This document shows, piece by piece, positions 21,660-32,565 of a stretch of 64,000 bases of DNA. The stretch comes from Litsea cubeba (taxonomy: Eukaryota; Streptophyta; Magnoliopsida; Laurales; Lauraceae). The position numbers and the translations under genes were made by a program. The notes beneath the pieces were generated by a model that saw nothing but the letters and a program-made list of their open reading frames with translations, was not told the origin of the DNA and searched no databases. The first letter of the stretch is position 1, and every line of letters starts with the position of its first letter. The stretch spans positions 29,505,255 through 29,569,254 of the forward strand of contig CM022951.1 of NCBI GenBank assembly GCA_012931725.1. Direction: 5' to 3'.

Positions 21660-23525
21660 TGAAAGTCCGGGAGATCCTAACCCTAGAGGGGGGGGGGGGG
21701 TGAATAGGGTGATCTACACTTAATGACTAATTATGACCAATTTTAATTTCTTTACAATCAACTAGTCACATGTGATGATTAACAAACAAAATGCGGAAGC
21801 TTAAACAAAACAATCACCACAAAACAATCACCACTACACAAAGATTTATAGTGGTTCGGCCTCAATGCTTACATCCACTACCGGCTTGTGTATCCAACAC
21901 CCCACCGGATTTCCACTATTATGCTTTTCAAAAAGGCTAAGCAATAACCTCTACAATATGCTTTCCAAGGATAAGCAATAACCTTACAATGTTGTTTTTC
22001 TAGGCTAAACAACAACCTTTACACAATGCTTTTATATGGCTAAGCAATAACCTTACAAGCAAATGATTTCTCTCAAAGAAAGTGTCTTGACAAAACACTC
22101 TAAGAGATTACAATTTAAGCTCAAATAAAATTGCCTCTAAATAGGCGAATATGAAAATGTAAAACAAACTCACACAAACACACTAAGAATTACAAAGATG
22201 AATGCTTATGAGGTGTGTGTGTGTGAAAACTTCAATCAAGATTAAAATTAAAGCTTAATCAGAATATATGCTTAAAGCAATTCAAAAGTTTAATGCATAT
22301 AAAAAGATTTGATTGAAGTCAAATGCAAATCACTTGAACAAATACAAACTTGTGAATGATATGAAAATCTAAAGATCACAAGTTGTATGAAAATGATTAA
22401 GACTAATCAAGTGATGCATGTGCAATGTTGTTTTCAAAAACTAATTTAACTAAGGTTTAAATAGATTGAAAACAACAAAGAGAGTTTCAAACAAGTTAAT
22501 GTATCATGCTATAAAGAAATCAAAGATTTTGGTTAAGCATGATTGACAAAGTTTAAAACAAAACTTGGTTTGAAATCAAGGGTGAAGAATCCAATAACTA
22601 AAATCAAAGATTAAGAGAAGAATGGATTCAACACATCATAGTTAATATGCTTAAAAACATTTACCAATAGTTTAGACAAAGCATAAAACATATGATTAAC
22701 AAAAGGCAAAGCTTACTTGGTGGTTTAACTTCATTAATCCAAGCTTTAGCTTTTGCTAATGACCCATTAGCCTTCTTTAGCTCTTCCCCTTTCTTTGGCC
22801 TCAAAGCTCTTCAAGAATGGCTTAAAAATCATCAACTTTGGCCAAAGGAATGAGCTTGCTTTTATAGAAAAAAGCTGCCAACGGATACCTGTCGGTCGTC
22901 CGACAGGTAGGTGTCGGTCGACCGACACCTCAACGGTCACTAGGCAACGGTCATGTTTTCGAAAGTTTTCTGACCGTTATACATCTATCGGTTGACCCTC
23001 ATTTGTCGGTTGACCGACAAGGAACCAATGGCTGAACCGACAGCACAAAAAATGTTGAAAATGTAGCTGTCTGTTTTTGGAACCGATGGAGCCTCTTGGT
23101 TGGCCTCGGTTCCACTGTCGGTTGACCGACTGCTTGACGTCAGTTGACCGACAGTTCTAGACAAAAATCCCATCTTAACGTATTTCAAGGTGATTCTTTG
23201 TGGGAATTTTTGGGCCATTAAACCAAGCTTGGAAACATGATTTTAAATCATCTAAGTGCTTTTAAAATCATGAAACATTAAAAGCCAAATATAATTTGAA
23301 ACTTTAAAGTATAGGCTAGCTTGATTTGTAAAAATTCTTTTCAAAAACAAATGCATCCAAGATTTAAATCCAAAACATGCACAAACTATAAGATTTACAA
23401 TATTTAAAAACAATGCATGTAGAAAATCAGATTTCAAGATATTTAACTCAATGTTTGTGTGAAAAATCATGAGATGCTAAAATGATAATGCATCCATCAA
23501 ATTGCAATACACAAAATCCTTAACA
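21660..23525 (-). repeat. 3' LTR of element A (left on the plus strand)
   Basis: 1866 bp. In sense it begins TGTTAAGG and ends GGACTTTCA. It has a sense TATA box at 22858-22866, a GTCGGT palindrome array at 22887-23155 and a run of 13 G (sense C) at 21688-21700 close to the LTR's 3' end. Confidence 0.93.
22887..23155. repeat. GTCGGTYGACCGAC palindrome array in the left LTR of element A
   Basis: About six imperfect copies of a 14-16 bp palindrome (for example GTGTCGGTCGACCGACAC), with an AACGGTCA / TGACCGTT pair between them. One copy here reads GTCGGTCGTCCGAC where the right LTR has a perfect palindrome (28490-28505), so this copy has mutated. Confidence 0.85.
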
Positions 23526-23526
23526 A

Positions 23527-23537
23527 TCTCCCCCTTT
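23527..23537 (-). other. Polypurine tract of element A
   Basis: Sense AAAGGGGGAGA directly before the 3' LTR. Confidence 0.85.
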
Positions 23538-23779
23538 GCAATTTGATGGCAAACCTTTTATATGTTGGCAAACTTTGCTCAACACTAAATTTTCACACAG
23601 TCTTCAGCTCCTCCTTAGCTGGACAATTCTTGAAATCTTCTTGGATGCTTCTTCACTTTAGCTTGGGCTCTAGCTTCATTCTTCTTGATGCTTGGAGCTT
23701 GATCAATCTTCAAGCTTTCTCTTCATCTTCCTTTCTTTAAACCAAGCATCTTCTTTAGCTCCCAAGCTCTTTCTTATAT

Positions 23780-24175
23780 CATCTTCTCCCCCTATGACCA
23801 TGCATTTTCTCCAATGCATTCTCTCCCTTTGGGTAGAAGATCATACAATGTCTCTCCCCCTTTGACATTGAATTGCACATCTCTCCCTTTAGCAACTTGA
23901 GCACTCTCTTCCCCTTATTCTCTCAAATTGCTCCCCCTTAATTATCTCCCCCTTTGACATTAAATTGCAAAGGTATCAATTGAGGAGGGGTACCTACACA
24001 CATGAAACAAGAAAAATACCTTTCAGTAGCACCTGTTAACATAAGTAATTGAAAATGAAATACATAACAGGTTATCATTCATGGGTAGTAAGCTTATAAG
24101 GGTACAGAGCCAATATAAAGGTGAATTTGATCAACTCTAATGCTTCCTTAGAAGGTTTACTCCCCCTCAATCCAT
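23780..24175 (-). repeat. Extra polypurine-tract-like motifs in element A
   Basis: Several sense-strand AAGGGGGAG-like tracts (plus-strand TCTCCCCCTTT, CTCCCCCTTA, ATCTCCCCCTTTGAC, ACTCCCCCTC) recur between the true PPT and the hairpin array. Two lie in the shared context TCCCCCTTTGACATT. They could be secondary plus-strand start sites. No ORF is visible in 23540-24180. Confidence 0.6.
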
Positions 24176-24179
24176 ACTC

Positions 24180-25784
24180 TTCTTTTGTCAAACTTTTGAC
24201 AAGGATTTAACTAATAGGTACAAGAAGGAGATGATTTAATCAATTGAGGGTTAACTTCAAGAGAAGAATTAGATACCAATTGATAATGATAATTGACTAT
24301 AAAGTACAAATTGATCAAATTACCAATATAAAGATATACCAATTGACGGATAAGCTATTGGATAATTAAAGAGCAAGGTCAAAAGGAGATACTAAACATA
24401 GCACAAATCATTAAAACTATGAAAATCATTATGCTATGAAAGTTTTGAATTCATTTCATACAATCATTGGATATAACTATCATGCTCAAGATGAATGAAA
24501 TGAAGTTCAATCATGAAGCCTAACCTCACCATTAACCAACCAAGATTATGAACACATAAACATGGTGGTCATGTGATTTACCTATAAGAGCATGAGAGGT
24601 GGCAAACATGGAGATTATGATGCTAATGGAATGTGACATGGAACAAAAGACATATAACTATCAAGTTCAGTCCTATGTACACAAGGTCTGTCACAAACTC
24701 AAGATATGATACCAATTGGATATAGATTCTAATTGAAAATGATACCAATTGATTACCAATTGAACATGAAGCATGATTAAGAGCAAGCATGTGACAAACA
24801 CAAAATTCCAACAAGCATCATAAAATGATATTCATCACTTAGAATAATATAACTAATGAGCATAGTGATGAACAAGAGAAATTGCATAAAAGATATAACT
24901 TAGTAGAACATGCAATTTCCAAGGTATCAAGATCATAAGAATTCAACATCTAAGAAATCCATCAAAGATATAACTATGAGATACAAGGAATGGATTTCAA
25001 GGAGGTTCATATGATCAAGCACACTACTATGAAGTTGAAACATGTATAAAGAATGATATCAATAAGAAAAATACACATGAATCAACATCATAACCATCCA
25101 AGTCAAATTAAAACTAGAAAGCAAGAGGATGGATTTTTGGGTTCTAGTATGGTAACTACAAAAATAATTAAAGAGCACAACCATACATGGAACAAATAAG
25201 CATTTGCATAAAGAATGTAACTAAATGAGCAAAGATGCAAATAGCTTAAAACAACATTCATTTCCATTTGAAATGGCATAATCAAATACAAAAGGAAATG
25301 ACAACGTGGAACATGCTTTGAAGAATATAACTAATGAAGTTTTAAAGCAATTCCATTCAAACAATCTTCAAATCATAAACAAAATCCAACAATGGACAAA
25401 ATGAGTATGAAAATGAAGATAAAACATTTTTCAATTTGTATTCCAAAGAATATAACTACAAGGGCTCATACAAATTGAACATGTAGAAATGCAATACAAG
25501 TGATATAACTTAATGGGATCAAAAAGCAAATCTAACATGATGAAAATATAATCAATTAATTTTGAAAACCATGATATATAACTAGAGAAGTACATGAAAA
25601 CAAAATCAATTGATTAAAAAGAAACAAATGCATTTTAATAAAATGTAACTAAGAAAGAACAAAATGCAAATGCAATTATGACCAACAAAAGGATTTAACT
25701 ATAAAGAATAGGTTGGTCAATGAGGTCCAAGGCCTTAAGGTTTCACTAAATATATAACTTTAGGAATCCACCTAAGGTCTTGAG
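24180..25784 (-). repeat. Array of hairpins with a common loop word and different stems
   Basis: A chain of inverted repeats, ~40-100 bp each, most holding RATATAACTA (sense TAGTTATATY) in the loop. Clear arm pairs: 24397-24406/24429-24438; 24447-24459/24495-24508; 24632-24638/24689-24695; 24831-24839/24864-24872; 24878-24887/24910-24919; 24931-24962/24990-25016; 25029-25046/25072-25091; 25147-25153/25180-25186; 25197-25209/25235-25248; 25258-25265/25294-25301; 25307-25319/25344-25355; 25364-25378/25406-25420; 25430-25441/25468-25479; 25480-25492/25526-25539; 25550-25573/25593-25615; 25629-25636/25661-25668; 25679-25686/25712-25719; 25726-25740/25771-25784. Stem sequences are unrelated between hairpins, so this is not an ordinary tandem duplication. 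The last hairpin overlaps the 3' end of the gag ORF. Function unknown. Confidence 0.85.
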
Positions 25785-27168
25785 GGGGATGGTCTTTGAG
25801 GACTATTTTAAAAGTCTCACCAACTATTGGAGATTTGACTTGGTAAATTTTCAATTTAGACTTATCACCATGTTTAGATTTAACTAAATTTGGCTTAGGT
25901 TGGTGATTAGTCTTTTGAGGTTGGTGACTTTTCTTCTTAGGGGATTGAGCCATTTTTCTTTTCTTCTTATTTCCTCCATTTATTTGACTTTTGAATTTTA
26001 GATTTAACTTTGCAACTTTATTCAAAAGTTCTTTCATTTGTTGAGTTATGGGAGGAAGATTGAGAAGCTTTTTGTTAATAGATTCTTTTAAAGTTGATTT
26101 AACTTGTTTAACTTTTTTAGAATCTATTTTAGGAGACTCCTTTTTAATAGGTTTTACTTGTTTAGTCTTCTTGGAGTCTTCCTTGGTTTTTAGTGTCTTA
26201 ACCATCATAGAATTTGATTTTGCTTTCTTTGGTTCAAAGATGGGTTTAGACACATAGCTTCTTCTTTGTTTGCACTCAAACCTAAAATGTCCTTCAATGC
26301 CACAATAATTACATTTAGTCAATGGCAAGGAAGTGTGAGTGCTAGAGAAAGAGGACTCACCTTTCACAAATGTGTTGGTGATTAAAGGATCATGAGAAAT
26401 ATTCCTATTAAATCCAAGACCCGTCCTATCTCCTTTTGATTTACCCAATTTAAATAACTTTTCAAATTTTTCTTCACTATGGGTAAATTTGCACTCATAT
26501 TTATGTTTGTAGGTTTCAAGTTGAGTGACTTGGTTTTTAAGGGTTGAATTTTCATTTTTAACTTTTGTTAATTCATTTTCAATTCCCTTAAAGTTGTTTA
26601 GCTCTTCATGGGCAAGTTTTAATTCAAATTTAACTTTATTAATCACATTAGATCCAAGTTCTAGAGTTTTTATCTTAATTTGTGCATTAGATAAATTTTC
26701 CATATAAATGGTTAACTTGGATTCTAAATTGTTAATGTTTTCATCTTGCCTTTTTAATTGATCTCTTAGTTTAGAATTTTCCTTATTAAGATTATCACAA
26801 TCTATCATTGATTCTCTTATGTCATCTTTAATATTAGATAGATTATGTAAGGAGATCATGAACTTAGATTCTATACAATTTATTAATTCATCTTTTTCTT
26901 TAAGTTCATTTTTAGAAGAGACTAATTCTTGATTTAGCCTTTTAGATTCTTCTTTTAATCTTTTATTCTTCTTAGAAAGCTCTAAGGACCATGTGTACAA
27001 TTCCTCATAAGCTTCATTTTCATCATATTCTTCTTCTTTTAAATCAAATATAGATTCATTAATTTTAATGTTAGAATCTCCAATAGATGGAAGAAGAAGG
27101 AGTCTAGAGGAATCTACAAAAGAATCTACAAGGTCTATCATAGTGGAATCCATTCTAATGATTTTCAT
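25735..27168 (-). CDS. Gag-like protein of element A
   Basis: An intact 477-codon ORF (ATG at 27168), the only protein of the element. Residues ~45-240 are highly charged and leucine/asparagine-rich with heptad-like spacing (coiled coil likely: ELSKKNKRLKEESKRLNQEL). One CCHC zinc knuckle, CNYCGIEGHFRFEC, lies near residue 285. After it comes a strongly basic lysine-rich region, plausibly RNA-binding, and the tail DLRWIPKVIYLVKP resembles the linker before protease in copia polyproteins. No protease, RT or integrase follows. The N-terminal UBN2-type gag domain common in copia elements is not visible, so this may be the C-terminal half of a copia gag kept for packaging. The start lies ~90 bp downstream of the primer-binding site. 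Confidence 0.85.
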   Translation of the reverse strand: MKIIRMDSTMIDLVDSFVDSSRLLLLPSIGDSNIKINESIFDLKEEEYDENEAYEELYTWSLELSKKNKRLKEESKRLNQELVSSKNELKEKDELINCIESKFMISLHNLSNIKDDIRESMIDCDNLNKENSKLRDQLKRQDENINNLESKLTIYMENLSNAQIKIKTLELGSNVINKVKFELKLAHEELNNFKGIENELTKVKNENSTLKNQVTQLETYKHKYECKFTHSEEKFEKLFKLGKSKGDRTGLGFNRNISHDPLITNTFVKGESSFSSTHTSLPLTKCNYCGIEGHFRFECKQRRSYVSKPIFEPKKAKSNSMMVKTLKTKEDSKKTKQVKPIKKESPKIDSKKVKQVKSTLKESINKKLLNLPPITQQMKELLNKVAKLNLKFKSQINGGNKKKRKMAQSPKKKSHQPQKTNHQPKPNLVKSKHGDKSKLKIYQVKSPIVGETFKIVLKDHPPQDLRWIPKVIYLVKP

Positions 27169-27245
27169 AGAAAAGCAACACTAGGGTTATGATCTAGATA
27201 GAGAGGATCAACTCCGGGTGTTTAAGCCCTAAATGGAGTAACCTT

Positions 27246-27257
27246 GCTCTGATACCA
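27246..27257 (-). other. Primer-binding site of element A
   Basis: Sense TGGTATCAGAGC, two bases from the LTR end. It is a perfect 12-base complement to the 3' end of initiator tRNA-Met. Confidence 0.92.
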
Positions 27258-27259
27258 AT

Positions 27260-29125
27260 TGAAAGTCCGGGAGATCCTAACCCTAGAGAGGGGGGGGGGG
27301 GGTGAATAGGGTGATCTACACTTAATGAATAATTATGACCAATTTTAATTTCTTTACAATCAACTAGTCACATGTGATGATTAACAAACAAAATGCGGAA
27401 GCTTAAACAAAACAATCACCACAAAACAATCACCACTACACAAAGATTTATAGTGGTTCGGCCTCAATGCTTACATCCACTACCGGCTTGTGTATCCAAC
27501 ACCCCACCGGATTTCCACTATTATGCTTTTCAAAAAGGCTAAGCAATAACCTCTACAATATGCTTTCCAAGGATAAGCAATAACCTTACAATGTTGTTTT
27601 TCTAGGCTAAACAACAACCTTTACACAATGCTTTTATATGGCTAAGCAATAACCTTACAAGCAAATGATTTCTCTCAAAGAAAGTGTCTTGACAAAACAC
27701 TCTAAGAGATTACAATTTAAGCTCAAATAAAATTGCCTCTAAATAGGCGAATATGAAAATGTAAAACAAACTCACACAAACACACTAAGAATTACAAAGA
27801 TGAATGCTTATGAGGTGTGTGTGTGAAAACTTCAATCAAGATTAAAATTAAAGCTTAATCAAAATATATGCTTAAAGCAATTCAAAAGTTTAATGCATAT
27901 AAAAAGATTTGATTGAAGTCAAATGCAAATCACTTGAACAAATACAAACTTGTGAATGATATGAAAATCTAAAGATCACAAGTTGTATGAAAATGATTAA
28001 GACTAATCAAGTGATGCATGTGCAATGTTGTTTTCAAAAACTAATTTAACTAAGGTTTAAATAGATTGAAAACAACAAAGAGAGTTTCAAACAAGTTAAT
28101 GTATCATGCTATAAAGAAATCAAAGATTTTGGTTAAGCATGATTGACAAAGTTTAAAACAAAACTTGGTTTGAAATCAAGGGTGAAGAATCCAATAACTA
28201 AAATCAAAGATTAAGAGAAGAATGGATTCAACACATCATAGTTAATATGCTTAAAAACATTTACCAATAGTTTAGACAAAGCATAAAACATATGATTAAC
28301 AAAAGGCAAAGCTTACTTGGTGGTTTAACTTCATTAATCCAAGCTTTAGCTTTTCCTAATGACCCATTAGCCTTCTTTAGCTCTTCCCCTTTCTTTGGCC
28401 TCAAAGCTCTTCAAGAATGGCTTAAAAATCATCAACTTTGGCCAAAGGAATGAGCTTGCTTTTATAGAAAAAAGCTGCCAACGGATACCTGTCGGTCGAC
28501 CGACAGGTAGGTGTCGGTCGACCGACACCTCAACGGTCACTAGGCAACGGTCATGTTTTCGAAAGTTTTCTGACCGTTATACATCTATCGGTTGACCCTT
28601 ATTTGTCGGTTGACCGACAAGGAACCGATGGCTGAACCGACAGCACAAAAAATGTTGAAAATGTAGCTGTCTGTTTTTGGAACCGATGGAGCCTCTTGGT
28701 TGGCCTCGGTTCCACTGTCGGTTGACCGACTGCTTGACGTCAGTTGACCGACAGCTCTAGACAAAAATCCCATCTTAACGTATTTCAAGGTGATTCTTTG
28801 TGGGAATTTTTGGGCCATTAAACCAAGCTTGGAAACATGATTTTAAATCATCTAAGTGCTTTTAAAATCATGAAACATTAAAATCCAAATATAATTTGAA
28901 ACTTTAAAGTATAGGCTAGCTTGATTCGTAAAAATTCTTTTCAAAAACAAATGCATCCAAGATTTAAATCCAAAACATGCACAAACTATAAGATTTACAA
29001 TATTTAAAAACAATGCATGTAGAAAATCAGATTTCAAGATATTTAACTCAATGTTTGTGTGAAAAATCATGAGATGCTAAAATGATAATGCATCCATCAA
29101 ATTGCAATACACAAAATCCTTAACA
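27260..29125 (-). repeat. 5' LTR of element A (right on the plus strand)
   Basis: 1866 bp, near-identical to the left LTR, with a sense TATA box at 28458-28466. Its G run (sense C) is preceded by GAGA instead of GAG, and its GT microsatellite near 27815 is shorter than in the left copy. Confidence 0.93.
28487..28755. repeat. GTCGGTYGACCGAC palindrome array in the right LTR of element A
   Basis: Same arrangement as 22887-23155, with the first two palindromes perfect. Confidence 0.85.
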
Positions 29126-29130
29126 AGCTC
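29126..29130. repeat. Target-site duplication AGCTC (right copy)
   Basis: Matches 21655-21659, closing element A. Confidence 0.92.
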
Positions 29131-30653
29131 CCGTCAGGATCTTGAAGTGGATGACGTGCTGTCTGGCTGATCCTTTCCCCGTTTATGTTTGGAGAGTAGG
29201 ATGCTTGAATTTTGTGGGGAACGGGACCGAGTCCATCCATAAGGGATATGGTGGCTTGATCCCATGCTCCTTGAGTATATCCTCTTTTTTTGCTTTGGGG
29301 AGGATACTGTCTACGTCCTTTTTGGTAAGGGCGCGTGACTCATTTTCTTCTCCATTTACCCCATCATCTTGATGATTCGGAGGAGGTTCATTGTTCGCCT
29401 GATTTTGGAAGGCGAGGAGAAGGTTTTCCATCAGAGTTTCAATCCTCTGCTGGCCCTGTTCCAACTGCTGGATGCGGGTGATCGCATCTTCTGGAGGTGG
29501 ATTGCGGGGTGGTGGCTCAGAATTTGTAGCCAAGACATTCATCCTTCGTGATTCGAATGAAGAAACTGTCCTGGTGACTGAGCTGGGGCTCATTCTTTTT
29601 GAAGAAGAGCTTGAGGAAGGATCACTCTGCTGTCCTTTGCTTGAAGGAGCAGGGGATTCTTCTAAATGTCTTCTTGTCCTGGAGACGCTGCGGGTCATCG
29701 GACGTCGGACATGGATTTTTGTTGCTGATTTTTGGCACCTTCTGGTTTTTCCAACCATATGGACGGCAGCAACTTGGTTGGGTCTTTCTTTTTTGACCCA
29801 TTTGGGAGAGATTTGAAGTGTAGGAGGCTGGATCCTTTGCTTCTCTAGTCTCTTTTGCCGGTATGACGCGCAGCGGCGTATACGACGAGCAATTTGAGCT
29901 TCGGTCAGCTCTGGCTGGGCTTTGACGATGAAGGATGTGCTCCCTCTGGCGCAGCAGCCGAGCCTGTCTTCTTTGCAGCTGGGCAAGGACAGGATGCGAA
30001 CCCTGTCCTTCGCCTGTTGCAGCGAAGCTTTGAATTTTTGGAGTTCGGCCCCTGTAGAGATGAAGGGTCGAACTGCAGGTTTGTAGGTCTTAGCAGGTGC
30101 TTGTAGAGGCCTTGTGATGCATGATTTGATTTTGGGCTTGTAGGAACAAGCCGGCTCTTGCTGGGATGACTTGGAAGTCAGGTTGGAGATGGGTCTCTCC
30201 TCTTTTATGTATGCAAGAGGGTAGAACTGGTTCTCCTTGAGTGGGGCCAGGAATGCTGGCTTAGTGGATGTTTGGGACCTTCTTTGTTTTGGTGAAGGTC
30301 TTGGGGACCAAGTCTTGGGATAGACTTGGTTGCTTGCAGGTCGAGGCTTCGTGGGGGTGCCACGGGCTTCAGGCCTTCTGGTGCTCGCCTTTGGTGTCAC
30401 GGTAGTGACACGTTGAGAGGCGAGTTTCTACTTCTTGGAGGGAGCAGTTTGTTCCTCGGGAAGTGGGAATGGTCCCGGCGTCCCAAAGACGATAGTCCGG
30501 GGAGTCGAGGTCGACCCGGAGTTCAGAGAGTTGCCGAGGGAGTTGACACTTCGGCAGCTGATGGGTCGCTTGTAGGTGCGCGCAGTTTGCTTCTGTTGAA
30601 GCATGATTTGGTGCTTGTTTTCATCGAAAGTAATGGTTAGTGAAGCTGCCATT
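29131..30653 (-). pseudogene. Tat1 gag, N-terminal part (broken)
   Basis: The frame begins at an ATG on 30651-30653 (MAASLTITFDENKHQ) and runs toward element A. It is interrupted by TAG at 30428-30430 and TAA at 29183-29185. Between them lie 405 codons rich in basic and proline residues (repeated KPRPASNQVYPK-type segments), then serine-rich tracts, a short coiled-coil-like stretch (ITRIQQLEQGQQRIETLMENLL) and the entry to the gag core (PPYPLWMDSVPFPTKFKHPTLQ). The core continues at 21659 beyond element A in the same frame. The long basic N-terminal extension before the capsid-like core is common in Tat gags. Confidence 0.82.
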
Positions 30654-31060
30654 GTTAGTTTTCGAAAAGTTTCTGAAACAAGACCACATCCATTAGTAAT
30701 CACAAGAATATAATGATCATAAATGGGAAGTTCTATGGCTTCGCCTTTTCAAATTGCTCGAGGGAGATGACCCAAGCAATATGAGGAAGGCAAAATGCCA
30801 TAGAGGGTACAATTGTTCCGATCGCAGGTATGGTAAGCCCAGAATGAGCGTCCCAGTGACTGCTAGAAGCAATTGTGAACTTAAATTCGACTTATCGAGA
30901 AGCAAAGCTTACTCGAGATAAGAAGAATATAAAGTTTGGAGTTACAGATGTGCCGGTCGCAATACAGTAGACCCTGAAAGGGCGTACTAGTACCGCTAGA
31001 CACAAATGTTTTGAGACCGCATCCATGAGATGAGATTCTCTGTTTTGAAAGGTCAAAATT
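30654..31060 (-). other. Tat1 leader between gag and the tandem repeats
   Basis: About 400 bp of leader upstream of the gag ATG. I find no conserved ORF or structure apart from weak similarity to the repeat units that follow. Confidence 0.5.
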
Positions 31061-32350
31061 GGATTCATCAAAGAGAGCAGATGGTATTCCAATCTGAACA
31101 CGGGCTCAGCGATTTCCGCGAGCGCCAGTGCTCAGAAAGAAATGAACCATAATTTCTCGAATCTGAATCTAAAAATGACGAGTTTTTTTTTTTTTGAAAA
31201 GCCAATATCGGGTTCATCAAAGAGAGCAAAAGGCACTCCACTCTGAATACAGGCTCAGCGATTTCCGCGAGCGCCAGTGCTCAGAAAGGAGAAGACCAAG
31301 ATTTCTCCAATCTAAACCCAAAATGACGGAAGTTTTTTTTTTTTTTGAAAATTTTGAAGATTTTTAAAAAAAAAAAAAACTTTTTTTTTATTTTTTATTT
31401 ATTTTTTTTATTTTAAGAATTTTTTTTTGAAATTTTTTATTATTATTTTTTTTAAAATTTTATTTTTTTAAAAAAAATTTATTTAAAAGACGAGAGAGTA
31501 CACATAGGCCTCCTAACCCGGTCTTATGAAATCTTGATTGATAGAATTGCCCCCAGGTAAGGGTAGGATTACTTAATGAACCCGTTTGGAGGAGCCTTGC
31601 CTAGAACAGTCAAGCTGTCTCCACACTCTGGACAAGGCTTTTCTTTGAATCAACCATGATCAAAGAACACAGTTGGTTTAACCTTAGTGGTCTATGTCTT
31701 TATTTATTTATTTATATATATATTTTGATTTTTAATGAACTCATCGAAGAGAAATGATGGCCCAAAACCTTAGTCGAACAGGCTCAACATTTCTACAAGC
31801 GCGATGAACGATAGGAACGGATCAAGGTTTCTCAATTTTGAATCCAAAATGAAAAATCTAATTTTATATATATATATATATATTTTATTTCTAATGAACT
31901 CATCGAAGAGAAACGATGGCCCAAAACCTTAGTCGAACAGGCTCAACATTTCTGCAAGCGCGATGAACGATAGGAACGGATCAAGGTTTCTCAATTTTGA
32001 ATCCAAAATGAAAAATCTAATTTTATATATATATATATATATATTTTTTTATTTTTAATGAACTCATCGAAGAGAAACGATGGCCCAAAACCTTAGTCGA
32101 ACAGGCTCAACATTTCTACAAGCGCGATGAACGATAGGAACGGATCAAGGTTTCTCAATTTTGAATCCAAAATGAGAAATCTAATTTATTTTTATTTTTT
32201 TTTATATTTTTTATTAGATCTTTAATGAACTCATCGAAGAGAAACGATGGCCCAAAACCTTAATCGAATAGGCTCAACAATTCTGCAAGCGCGATGAACG
32301 ATAGGAACGGATCAAGGTTTCTCAATTTCGAATCCAAAATGAGAAATCTA
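31061..32350 (-). repeat. Tandem repeats in the Tat1 leader (units of ~150-165 bp)
   Basis: Two units at about 31066 and 31213 share TTCATCAAAGAGAGCA and GGCTCAGCGATTTCCGCGAG and end in long T runs. Four closely similar units begin near 31735, 31893, 32058 and 32224, each with GAACTCATCGAAGAGAAACG, a GCGCGATGAACGATAGGAAC box and an AT-rich end. The two groups are diverged versions of one unit. No ORF. Confidence 0.85.
31335..31490. repeat. Low-complexity A/T tract
   Basis: About 150 bp made almost only of A and T runs between two groups of leader repeats. It probably grew from the T-run ends of the repeat units. Nothing coding. Confidence 0.8.
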
Positions 32351-32565
32351 ATTTTTTGTTTTTTTTTTGAAAAGAGAAAGAGCGGAAATAAATTCAAAGA
32401 ATTAGAAATTTCCAAAAAATCTCATCTCATTTTTTTTTAGATGCGGAATCCAACATAGGCCACCAATTATAAAGTAGCGAAGGAATCGAGAAAAGAAATA
32501 TAAGCATAGAGGAAAATATATGATATGCAAATATTTCATTTCTAGCATCGTGTTCTCGAATGAAC

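Larger units (their letters stand above)
21660..29125 (-). mobile_element. Element A: non-autonomous, gag-only copia-type LTR retrotransposon
   Basis: A complete 7466-bp element in minus orientation with two 1866-bp LTRs (21660-23525 and 27260-29125), AGCTC duplications, a primer-binding site complementary to initiator tRNA-Met and a polypurine tract. The only long ORF is a 477-codon gag-like protein with one zinc knuckle. Protease, integrase, RT and RNase H are absent, with no sign of a recent deletion. The LTRs differ by roughly ten substitutions by eye, so it moved recently, which needs enzymes in trans. This matches the class of LTR elements that keep only gag. The remaining ~2.2 kb of internal sequence is non-coding, and most of it is a hairpin array (24180-25784). 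Confidence 0.92.
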
